Part shown: positions 1 to 6,485 of the stretch, piece after piece | Numbering within the stretch: the first letter of the stretch is position 1 | Layout: each line of letters opens with the position of its first letter | Origin: Pseudomonadota bacterium | GTDB taxonomy: Bacteria > Pseudomonadota > Gammaproteobacteria > Steroidobacterales > GCA-2729495 | Assembly (NCBI GenBank): GCA_030836925.1 | Contig: JAUPLK010000047.1 | Span: 1-8,575, forward strand | DNA: 8,575 nucleotides | Direction: 5' to 3' | Made by a program: the position numbers and the translations under genes | The notes under the pieces: model-generated | Databases searched by the model: none | Told to the model about the DNA's origin: nothing | The model's input: only the letters and a program-made list of their open reading frames with translations

Positions 1-25
1 GCAGACTGAACGATCCGGATGACAC

Positions 26-1237
26 TCAGATCACGCCATCGCGCGACAGCGTCTGTCGTTCGTCGCTGCTGTAGCCGAGCAGTTCGCCCAGCACTTCATC
101 GTTGTGCTGACCAACCGTCGCACCCGCCCAGTCGGTGCGACCGGGTGTCCCGCTGAGGAAGGGCATCATCGCGGGGATTTTCAGCGCCTCGCCATTGACC
201 TGCACTTCTTCGAACAGACCGCGTGCATTGAAGTGCGGATCTTTCAGCATGTCGACGACGCTGTAGATCGGCCCGGATGGCACGACTGCTTTTTCGAGCA
301 CGTCCAGAACCTGGGCCGAATCCAGTGATGAAGTCCAGGCACCAATGGCCGCATCGAGTTCCTTCTCATGGACCACGCGACCGGCATTGTTCGCCATGCG
401 CGGATCCTCGCCCAGGTCGGTACGCCCGATGGCCTCCATCAAGCGCTTGTAGATCGAATCGCCATTGCCGCCGATGATGACGAACTTTCCGTCCCGGCAC
501 TTGTAGGTATTCGTCGGCACGATGCCGGTCAGCGTGGATCCGGATGGTTCACGTACGACACCGGCCCCGGAATATTCGGGCACCACACCTTCCATCAGAT
601 TGAATACGGACTCGTATAGCGAGGCATCGATCACCTGGCCGCGCCGCTGCGGATCCTTTGCCCGCTGGATACAGGCCAGCAGCACACCCAGCACGCAGTG
701 AATGCCGCCCAGCGTATCGCCGATGCTCAGGTTGGGCCGGACAGGCGCCTCACCCGGAAAACCGTTCACATAGCGCAGACCACCGAGTCCCTCGCAAACC
801 GAGGCAAAGCCGGGCTTGGCGGCATAGGGGCCATCCTGGCCATAGCCCGAAATCCGGCCGTAGATGAGGCCCGGATTGTCCTTCCAGAGATCCGCCGGTC
901 CGAGGCCCCACTTCTCCAGGGTGCCGGGGCGGAAATTCTCGATCAGGATGTCCGACTTCAGTGCCAGTTCTCGGGCGATTTTCCGGCCGCGTGGTGTGCG
1001 CAGGTCAATCGTTACCGATTTCTTGTTTCGCCCGAGGCTGTGCCACCACAGGGAAACGCCATCCTTCATCACGCGCCACGTGCGAATCGGATCACCACTG
1101 CCAGGCGGCTCGATCTTGATGACCTCGGCGCCGAAATAGCCAAGCACGCTGGCGGCGAAAGGGCCGGCCAGCAACTGGCCCATTTCGAGTACACGGTAGC
1201 CGTCGAGGGGCCTTTCGCCCTTCTTCTTTTCCATCAT
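26..1237 (-). CDS. CaiB/BaiF family III CoA-transferase
   Basis: Probable cytosolic enzyme that moves coenzyme A between carboxylic acids through enzyme-bound acyl anhydride intermediates. The 403-residue length is normal for one full family III subunit. Family signatures visible: LAGPFAASVLGYFGAEVIKIE-type N-terminal segment (about 23-43), LGRNKKSVTIDL (68-79), NFRPGTLEKWGL (101-112), the RISGYGQDGPY segment (128-138), and SIGD with Asp174 at the place of the catalytic aspartate (Asp169 of formyl-CoA transferase). The substrate cannot be read from the sequence; resemblance is general, to the succinyl-CoA-dependent and formyl-CoA branches. The protein begins with two Met codons (1237 and 1234), and a GTGAG six bases upstream of the first suits either. 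It lies last in a run of four minus-strand genes, 83 bases after the methyltransferase stop, with an inverted repeat between, so it may be a separate transcription unit. Family assignment is firm; substrate is unknown. Confidence 0.93.
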   Translation of the reverse strand: MMEKKKGERPLDGYRVLEMGQLLAGPFAASVLGYFGAEVIKIEPPGSGDPIRTWRVMKDGVSLWWHSLGRNKKSVTIDLRTPRGRKIARELALKSDILIENFRPGTLEKWGLGPADLWKDNPGLIYGRISGYGQDGPYAAKPGFASVCEGLGGLRYVNGFPGEAPVRPNLSIGDTLGGIHCVLGVLLACIQRAKDPQRRGQVIDASLYESVFNLMEGVVPEYSGAGVVREPSGSTLTGIVPTNTYKCRDGKFVIIGGNGDSIYKRLMEAIGRTDLGEDPRMANNAGRVVHEKELDAAIGAWTSSLDSAQVLDVLEKAVVPSGPIYSVVDMLKDPHFNARGLFEEVQVNGEALKIPAMMPFLSGTPGRTDWAGATVGQHNDEVLGELLGYSSDERQTLSRDGVI

Positions 1238-1285
1238 CGGATGCTCACTGAGGCCGTAGCGGGGGTGGTCTGTGGGAACGGCATT

Positions 1286-1319
1286 CTGCCAGTTCCGCGC
1301 TCACCTGCAAAACCGGCAG
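1286..1319 (-). repeat. 9-bp inverted repeat between methyltransferase and CoA-transferase genes
   Basis: CTGCCAGTT at 1286-1294 pairs with AACCGGCAG at 1311-1319, leaving a 16-base loop. In minus-strand RNA all nine positions pair, one as a G-U wobble. The stem starts two bases after the methyltransferase stop codon. No run of T follows on the minus strand, so it does not meet the usual picture of an intrinsic terminator; it could be an mRNA 3'-end hairpin, an operator-like palindrome, or chance. Confidence 0.4.
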
Positions 1320-1320
1320 T

Positions 1321-1944
1321 CTACTTTCGGTCCGGGGTGGCCGAGCCGACGAAGTGCCAGGAGATGAAGCGCGGGCCGTCAAAATAGCTGCGCTCTATGT
1401 CCGTGAAGCGGAACCCGGCGGCTTCTATCGACGCATCGATCCGCCGGTTCGGGTTGCATCCGGCGAGACCGCGAAATACCGGTGCCAGCCGATCCTGCCA
1501 GCGCGCAACGGCGGCATCCGGTGCCCGTCCATGCTCGAGAAACAGCAGTTGCCCGCCCGGCTTCAATACCCGCCGGATCTCGGCCAGGGCCAGATCAAGA
1601 TCAGGAATCGAGCAGAGCGTCCAGGTACTGACGACACAATCCATGCTGGATCGCTCGAGCGGAATGCTTTCGGCGCCAGCTGTCAGGAACTCGACCGGGA
1701 ACGGCGTGCTGGCGGCTGCCGCGAGCTCGGCAGCCTCGGCTTGCAGCACGGCCGAGGGCTCGAGGCCGAACAGGTGCGTGACTTTCTGGTCGTACCAGGG
1801 GATGTTCAGCCCAGACCCCATGCCCACCTCCAGCACCCGGCCGCTGGCCCTGACCGGTATGCGCGGCCGGTGCTTGGTCATGGCCTTGTTCTTCATGCCT
1901 GCCGAGATCAGGCGGGGGAGAATGCGATTGGCATAAAAACCCAT
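1321..1944 (-). CDS. Class I SAM-dependent methyltransferase, METTL7/UbiE-like
   Basis: A 207-residue Rossmann-fold methyltransferase using S-adenosylmethionine. Motif I is LEVGMGSGL (38-46), the acidic residue ending the second strand is Glu62 in GLEPS, the post-II strand lies around DCVVSTWTLCSIPD (102-115), and the VLKPGG motif is at 126-131, followed by LLFLEHG (133-139). The tail, with AGCNPNRRIDASIEAAGF and the closing SWHFVGSA, resembles bacterial relatives of METTL7/TMT1 thiol methyltransferases, which are often annotated only as UbiE-like. The substrate (thiol, lipid or other small molecule) is not shown. There is no clear transmembrane segment. The start follows the upstream stop by 5 bases, with only a weak GGGTAA as ribosome-binding candidate, so translational coupling to the P-loop gene is likely. 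The neighbours do not reveal its pathway. Confidence 0.88.
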   Translation of the reverse strand: MGFYANRILPRLISAGMKNKAMTKHRPRIPVRASGRVLEVGMGSGLNIPWYDQKVTHLFGLEPSAVLQAEAAELAAAASTPFPVEFLTAGAESIPLERSSMDCVVSTWTLCSIPDLDLALAEIRRVLKPGGQLLFLEHGRAPDAAVARWQDRLAPVFRGLAGCNPNRRIDASIEAAGFRFTDIERSYFDGPRFISWHFVGSATPDRK

Positions 1945-1949
1945 GCTGG

Positions 1950-2810
1950 TTACCCGATGCCCGACGTGCTGCGCTGACGGATTGCCGCGGCGACCAGTTC
2001 AAGGAAGTCGGCCTCATCCCGCAGCGTATTGATATCGCGCGCATTGACCGTATAGCCGTATTGCTCGGCGATCGCCGTGTAGCGTGGCCGCCGATGCTGA
2101 ACGAGGTGTGGAAAAATCCAGGTCACGAAGCTGTCCGGATCGATTTGTCCTGCCGAAGTGCAGCCGGTTTCTGCCAGGTAGGCGGCCAGCCTGGCCTCGA
2201 GGAAATCCTCGCGGTAATAAAGCGGCTTCGGCTTTTCGACAGCCCGCCGGATGAGCTCCTGCTCCATGTCGTCGCCGGCCCTCAGGTAGAGAATCAGCGT
2301 GTGTTTCGCCAATACTTCCAGCATGCCGGCATCGTCGAGTTCGCAGATGCTGCCGCCCGCGTCATTCAGGAAGTGGTCGTAGCCATAAATGTCGTGTGCC
2401 TTGCCTATGAAGGCTGCAACGTCTTTCATGGCGGCGATTTCGGCGTCCCGGTGCAGGCGCTGCCGGCGCTGGAACTCCGCCAACGGCAGACCACCGCGGC
2501 CGACCGCACCGATCTTGCCGAGAAAGGTCGATATCGGTTCCAGATTGTGGACCGTGATATTGCTGGAAATGTAGATCGAATCACTGCGCAGCAGGTCGCG
2601 CAGAAACGGGACCTTCATGGCCTGTTCCTTGACGTTGTCAAGAAAAGGCTCCTCGAGGTACTTCGTGCCGATCCGGTAGTCGCCTGAATAATGAAACCAG
2701 CTGGAACTCGGCAGCTTGTAGGCGAGGGTGGTTTTGCCGACGCCGGACATGCCCAGCAGGGTGATTGCGCGGCGCGGCCAGGCCAGAAACTCATCGCGGG
2801 TCATGAACAT
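1950..2810 (-). CDS. P-loop NTP-binding protein, probable small-molecule kinase fold
   Basis: A 286-residue protein with a clear Walker A motif, GMSGVGKT, at 20-27. No textbook Walker B is visible; the closest candidate is the FLNDAGGS segment (147-154). The layout recalls the shikimate/gluconate kinase group: a short strand into the P-loop, an aspartate soon after (Asp44 in HYSGDYRIG), a hydrophobic strand LILYLRA (172-178) where those kinases have their VYL strand, a basic lid-like stretch (RRAVEKPKPLYYRED, about 188-202), and a late RPRYTAIAEQYGYTV segment like the ERNPLYEEVA element of shikimate kinase. At 286 residues it is longer than shikimate kinase (about 175), with an added middle part. 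Function and substrate are unknown. The start may be Met1 or Met3 (2810 or 2804); neither has a strong ribosome-binding site. It starts 23 bases after the HNH gene and ends 5 bases before the methyltransferase. Confidence 0.8.
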   Translation of the reverse strand: MFMTRDEFLAWPRRAITLLGMSGVGKTTLAYKLPSSSWFHYSGDYRIGTKYLEEPFLDNVKEQAMKVPFLRDLLRSDSIYISSNITVHNLEPISTFLGKIGAVGRGGLPLAEFQRRQRLHRDAEIAAMKDVAAFIGKAHDIYGYDHFLNDAGGSICELDDAGMLEVLAKHTLILYLRAGDDMEQELIRRAVEKPKPLYYREDFLEARLAAYLAETGCTSAGQIDPDSFVTWIFPHLVQHRRPRYTAIAEQYGYTVNARDINTLRDEADFLELVAAAIRQRSTSGIG

Positions 2811-2833
2811 GGCTGAAGTATACCGGTCAGCAT

Positions 2834-3841
2834 TCAGAGTCCCGCCAGACGGCGGTGCAAATCAAGGGCTTCAGGACTGGGACGCTGGCTTTCATCACGC
2901 GGATAACGCAGGGGCCGCCCGGCCAGGATCCGGTAGCTGGTCTCCATGAGATCATCGCAAATCACTACTGACATGGTCTTGGTGTCGATTGCAATCTTGC
3001 CGAGATCAAACAAGGTATGCACATCGGCACGCAGCAACAGGCCGTTCGATGCATGGTGTGTGGACTTGCCCCGGAATGGCACGATATATGCCGCTTCGAG
3101 CGCATCCACGGCAGTGAAGTTGGTGATTGCACAGCGATACTCGTAGGCGTCGAGGAGTGCCTGCCGGAACCCCGGATGACCGCGACGCTTTATGATGGTG
3201 TCGACAACCGCCTGACGGCCTTCCTTGCTGTTCTGGGGTTCGAGTAGCTGGAGTTTGGCCATGTCGCGTTCCGACAGGCGGATCATCCCGCTCATGTCGA
3301 GGATCGGGCCACCCACCGACGTGTTCAGCAGGCGGCGTCGTACAAATCGCTCGACACCACCGAAATCGGCTTCGATCCGGCCGATCCCGTCGGCGGACAC
3401 GCGAATGACATCTCCCGGGCAAGTCGGCAGGTAGTCTGCCAGCTCGGCGCAGGGGAGATTGAGCGGTACAGGCTCGGACAGAAAAAACAGGTACTCGCGC
3501 ATATCCTGCTCGGGCCGGTCCGCACCCCAGATCAGGCTGGCCGCACGCGAGTTCTGGTAACGCCCGAGCACCTTGGCGTAATAGCGGAAGTGTTCCCGCT
3601 GGACCAGCAGGACAAAATCACCGACCCCCATCTGGAACCAGTGCTGGATGTTGTCGGGTTCACCACGCAGGCCCCAGGCATAGAATCCGTGGCCACGACG
3701 CTCGATATCGATCAGTTCCGGATAGGTCACATCGCTGAAACTGCGAATCACGTGCTGGCGCTCGATGGGCATCGCGACGGATCTTTCCAGATCGGTGCGA
3801 TCCTGCGCCGAGTCCACTGCGGCGATGAAGATACTGGCCAT
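2834..3841 (-). CDS. HNH-endonuclease-family protein with probable PUA/EVE-like N-terminal domain
   Basis: A 335-residue, two-part protein. The C-terminal part (about 218-285) matches the HNH_2 type: RCAIT at 236-240, LEAA-Y-IVPFRG at 249-258, HHASNGLLLRADVHTLFDLG at 262-281. Asn266 and His275 are in place, but residue 252, where relatives have the His of AAHIVPY, is Tyr (codon TAT at 3088-3086). The N-terminal part (about 40-125) has spaced features seen in PUA/EVE-like readers of modified bases: HWFQMGVGDFVLLV (67-80), FRYYAKVLG (85-93) and SLIWG (102-106), then a strand-rich YLFFLSEPV. Reader plus HNH is the plan of modification-dependent nucleases such as VcaM4I, so a role against modified foreign DNA is possible but inferred. 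Met24 at 3772 is an alternative start, with GGAAAGA nine bases before it; 3841 fits the -10 at 3880-3885 better. It heads the minus-strand operon. Confidence 0.8.
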   Translation of the reverse strand: MASIFIAAVDSAQDRTDLERSVAMPIERQHVIRSFSDVTYPELIDIERRGHGFYAWGLRGEPDNIQHWFQMGVGDFVLLVQREHFRYYAKVLGRYQNSRAASLIWGADRPEQDMREYLFFLSEPVPLNLPCAELADYLPTCPGDVIRVSADGIGRIEADFGGVERFVRRRLLNTSVGGPILDMSGMIRLSERDMAKLQLLEPQNSKEGRQAVVDTIIKRRGHPGFRQALLDAYEYRCAITNFTAVDALEAAYIVPFRGKSTHHASNGLLLRADVHTLFDLGKIAIDTKTMSVVICDDLMETSYRILAGRPLRYPRDESQRPSPEALDLHRRLAGL

Positions 3842-3879
3842 ATTTTGACGTGCAACTGTCCGGGGCCGGGGTGAGCCGG

Positions 3880-3885
3880 ATTCTA
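3880..3885 (-). promoter_or_regulatory. Candidate -10 element for the HNH operon
   Basis: The minus strand reads TAGAAT, five of six matches to TATAAT, and would start RNA near 3873, about 31 bases before the ATG at 3841. No convincing -35 hexamer is found at 16-18 bases, so this rests on one element and its position. Confidence 0.33.
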
Positions 3886-3939
3886 GCCCACAAACCAGTC
3901 AGTCTGGGCTTGAGCGCTGTGGCCGCCCGCTGGAACGGG

Positions 3940-3945
3940 TATTAT
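3940..3945 (+). promoter_or_regulatory. Candidate -10 element for thrA-thrC
   Basis: TATTAT (five of six to TATAAT) lies in a locally AT-rich patch of otherwise GC-rich DNA, and would start RNA near 3952, about 30 bases before the thrA ATG. The nearest -35-like hexamer, TTGAGC at 3910-3915, is 24 bases away, which is too far. A start here excludes the upstream ATG at 3850. The short leader has no room for a threonine/isoleucine-rich attenuator peptide. Confidence 0.33.
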
Positions 3946-3969
3946 TGCCAGCGATTTTTCACCCAGAGC

Positions 3970-3974
3970 AGGAA
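3970..3974 (+). promoter_or_regulatory. Shine-Dalgarno sequence of thrA
   Basis: AGGAA ends seven bases before the ATG at 3982, a near-ideal spacing. It decides the start of thrA: the reading frame is open back to an ATG at 3850, but the 44 residues between do not resemble aspartokinase, whose KFGGTSM motif normally lies near the N-terminus. Confidence 0.75.
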
Positions 3975-3981
3975 TGCACGG

Positions 3982-6477
3982 ATGGCGCAGCCGGGATGGC
4001 AGGTTCACAAGTTTGGCGGTACCAGCATGGGCGATGCGGACTGCTTTCGCCGGGTCGCCGATATTCTGCTTGCCGATCCCGCGGAACGGCAGGCAGTGGT
4101 GGTGTCGGCAATGTCGAAGACGACCGACGCCCTGCTGGGCCTGGTCGCAGCTGCCGAGCAGTCGCTCCCGGATCTGGCCAGTCGTCAGCAGGCCATCGAC
4201 AGTCGTTACCGAACGACAGTTGCTGCATTGCTGAAGCAGCAAAAGCGGGCCAATGAAATTCTCGACATCTTTACTGCCGACATGGCAGATCTCGGCGGTC
4301 TGCTGCACTCGATCTCGCTGGTCCGCCAGGCCGGAGAACGCAGCCGGGACCTGGTAGCCGGTTACGGCGAACTGTGGTCGTCGCGGCTGCTGGCTGCTTA
4401 CCTTACCGAGCGCGCACAGACCGAATCGCACGATCGGCCAGTCAAGTGGGTGGATGCCCGCGACCTGATCGTGGTCGAGCGGGGCGAGATGGGCCCGGCA
4501 GTGCAGTGGGATGAATCGCGTGCCCGTGCCCGCCGTCACTTCAGCGCGGATACGCGCGGAATTGCAGTGATTACCGGCTTCATCGCTGCGGAGCCTGACG
4601 GGCTCTTCTGCACACTGGGGCGCAACGGCAGCGATTTCTCGGCATCCATCGTCGGTGCACTTGTCGACGCAGAAAAGATCACCATCTGGACGGATGTGGA
4701 CGGCGTCATGAGCGCGGATCCAAACCGTGTTCCGGAAGCAACCATCATCAGTTCACTGTCGTACAACGAAGCGATGGAACTGGCCTACTTTGGCGCGAAG
4801 GTCATTCATCCCCAGACCATGGCGCCCGCGGTACAGCGCTCGATCCCGATCTGGATACGGAACACATTCAACCCGGCTGCAACAGGTTCGCTGATCGGAC
4901 CAGGCACCAGTGCACAGCAGCCGATCAAGGGCATTACCTCTGTCGATGATGTCGCGCTCGTGAATATCGAGGGCGCAGGCATGATCGGCGTGCCGGGCAC
5001 TGCCAACCGCCTGTTCGGCGTGCTGCGCGAGGCATCCATTTCGGTCATCCTGATTTCACAGGCCAGCTCCGAGCATTCGATCTGCATCGGCGTACCGAGC
5101 CGCATGGCCGAGCAGGCCGAAAAAGTCGTGCGTCGCGCCTTCGCTGTCGAACTGGATCAGGGAATGATCCAGAGTGTCTCCATCAAGAAGCCCTGCAGCA
5201 TCATCGCGGTGGTCGGCGACGGGATGGCCGGCATCCCCGGTGTGGCCGGTCGCTTCCTCAGCACGCTGGGAGCTGCCGGCATCAACGTGATGGCGATCGC
5301 GCAGGGCTCATCCGAGCGCAACATATCAGCGGTGGTGGCGCGCGCTGATTCCACGCGGGCACTGCGTGCGGTGCATTCCGGTTTCTATCTGTCTGCCGAA
5401 ACCGTTTCCATCGGCATTGTCGGACCTGGCAACGTCGGTCGGGTGCTGATCGAACAGATGGCAGCCGAACTCCCGCGCCTGAAGTCCCAGTTCAATCTGG
5501 ACCTGCGCGTGCGGGCGATTGCCAGTTCCAGCCGCATGCTGCTTGCAGACGCACGGATCGACCTGACGGACTGGCAGGCTGCGTTTGCACAGCAGGCCGA
5601 GCCACTGGACTGGGAGCGATTCACCCGTCACGTTCATGCGGAACACCTGCCGCATGCGGCGGTCGTGGATTGCTCCGCCAGCGAGAATGTGGCCTCACGC
5701 TATCTGGACTGGCTGGGCACCGGTGTGCACGTCGTGACGCCAAACAAGAAAGCGGCCAGCGGTTCGCTGGCGAGCTACGACCAGCTGCATGAAGTGCGGC
5801 GCCGGCATAACACGCGGTTTCTCTATGAGACCACCGTCGGCGCAGCACTGCCGATCATCGGTACCGTGCGCGACTTGCGTGAGACAGGTGATGAAATCCG
5901 CAGCATCGATGGCATCTTTTCGGGCACGCTTGCCTACCTGTTCAATGTTTTTGATGGCAGCAAGCCTTTTTCGACCATCGTGCGCGAAGCGCGCGATGCC
6001 GGCTATACGGAGCCCGACCCGCGCGATGACCTGTCCGGCCTGGATGTTGCGCGCAAGCTGATCATCCTTGGTCGCGAGATGGGCATGCGGCTCGAACTGA
6101 AGGATGTGCACATCGAAAGCCTGGTGCCGGCCGGACTGGACAGCGGCGATGCCGATGAGTTCCTGCGCGGACTCTCGAGCCACGATGCGGCCATGAACGA
6201 ACGCTGGCGGAAAGCCGATGCCGCCGGCCAGGTACTGCGTTACGTGGGCCGACTCGACCGCCAGCGCGGGACTGCCACCGTACAACTGGAGAGCCTGCCG
6301 CGCAGCCATCCTTTTGCCAGCATCAATTTGACCGACAATATCGTCCGCTTCGCTTCGGCACGTTACAGCGAAAACCCGCTTGTCGTGCAAGGGCCGGGGG
6401 CAGGGCGTGCGGTAACGGCGGCCGGTGTTTTTGCCGACCTGTTGCGGCTTGCAACCTATCTCGGCACTGCGCTCTGA
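3982..6477 (+). CDS. thrA: Bifunctional aspartokinase/homoserine dehydrogenase
   Basis: Cytosolic fusion enzyme catalysing the first and third steps from aspartate to homoserine: ATP-dependent phosphorylation of aspartate and NAD(P)H reduction of aspartate semialdehyde. It has 831 residues (E. coli ThrA has 820). The kinase domain shows KFGGTSM (10-16), TLGRNGSDFSAS (211-222) and TDVDGVMSADP (237-247). Two ACT-type regulatory repeats follow at about 324-395 and 405-475, with ISQASSEHSI and IAQGSSERNIS. Their glutamines, Gln360 and Gln441, match positions tied to threonine binding in plant and ThrA enzymes, so threonine feedback is likely. The dehydrogenase has the nucleotide loop GIVGPGNVG (478-486), TPNKKA (586-591) and DPRDDLSGLDVARK (679-692), with Lys692 as probable catalytic lysine. 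It closely parallels E. coli ThrA throughout. MetL is the main alternative, less likely given both glutamines and the thrC neighbour. Confidence 0.96.
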   Translation: MAQPGWQVHKFGGTSMGDADCFRRVADILLADPAERQAVVVSAMSKTTDALLGLVAAAEQSLPDLASRQQAIDSRYRTTVAALLKQQKRANEILDIFTADMADLGGLLHSISLVRQAGERSRDLVAGYGELWSSRLLAAYLTERAQTESHDRPVKWVDARDLIVVERGEMGPAVQWDESRARARRHFSADTRGIAVITGFIAAEPDGLFCTLGRNGSDFSASIVGALVDAEKITIWTDVDGVMSADPNRVPEATIISSLSYNEAMELAYFGAKVIHPQTMAPAVQRSIPIWIRNTFNPAATGSLIGPGTSAQQPIKGITSVDDVALVNIEGAGMIGVPGTANRLFGVLREASISVILISQASSEHSICIGVPSRMAEQAEKVVRRAFAVELDQGMIQSVSIKKPCSIIAVVGDGMAGIPGVAGRFLSTLGAAGINVMAIAQGSSERNISAVVARADSTRALRAVHSGFYLSAETVSIGIVGPGNVGRVLIEQMAAELPRLKSQFNLDLRVRAIASSSRMLLADARIDLTDWQAAFAQQAEPLDWERFTRHVHAEHLPHAAVVDCSASENVASRYLDWLGTGVHVVTPNKKAASGSLASYDQLHEVRRRHNTRFLYETTVGAALPIIGTVRDLRETGDEIRSIDGIFSGTLAYLFNVFDGSKPFSTIVREARDAGYTEPDPRDDLSGLDVARKLIILGREMGMRLELKDVHIESLVPAGLDSGDADEFLRGLSSHDAAMNERWRKADAAGQVLRYVGRLDRQRGTATVQLESLPRSHPFASINLTDNIVRFASARYSENPLVVQGPGAGRAVTAAGVFADLLRLATYLGTAL

Positions 6478-6485
6478 GTCGGGTC

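Noticed and set aside
1..25. Left-edge sequence beyond the CoA-transferase stop
   Set aside because: Too short to assign; no hairpin or gene end could be recognised.
1245..1312. Possible promoter for the CoA-transferase gene (TTGCAG ... CAGAAT on the minus strand, 16-base spacing)
   Set aside because: Only three and four of six consensus matches, and it overlaps the inverted repeat; too weak to call.
698..1387. Plus-strand open frame of 229 codons
   Set aside because: Lies opposite the CoA-transferase gene; its composition is that of a GC-rich antisense frame, with no recognisable domain.
1354..1977. Plus-strand open frame of 207 codons
   Set aside because: Opposite the methyltransferase gene, which has clear SAM-binding motifs; no domain seen.
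2061..2687. Plus-strand open frame of 208 codons
   Set aside because: Opposite the P-loop gene with its Walker A motif; no domain seen.
3850..3981. In-frame 44-codon N-terminal extension of thrA from the ATG at 3850
   Set aside because: No ribosome-binding site, no resemblance to aspartokinase N-termini, and it overlaps the candidate promoter. The ATG at 3982 has AGGAA at ideal spacing.
3946..3981. Search for a thr-type attenuator leader peptide upstream of thrA
   Set aside because: The leader is too short, with no run of Thr or Ile codons and no terminator hairpin.
5695..6390. Minus-strand open frame of 231 codons
   Set aside because: Antisense to the homoserine dehydrogenase part of thrA; shadow frame of high-GC coding DNA.
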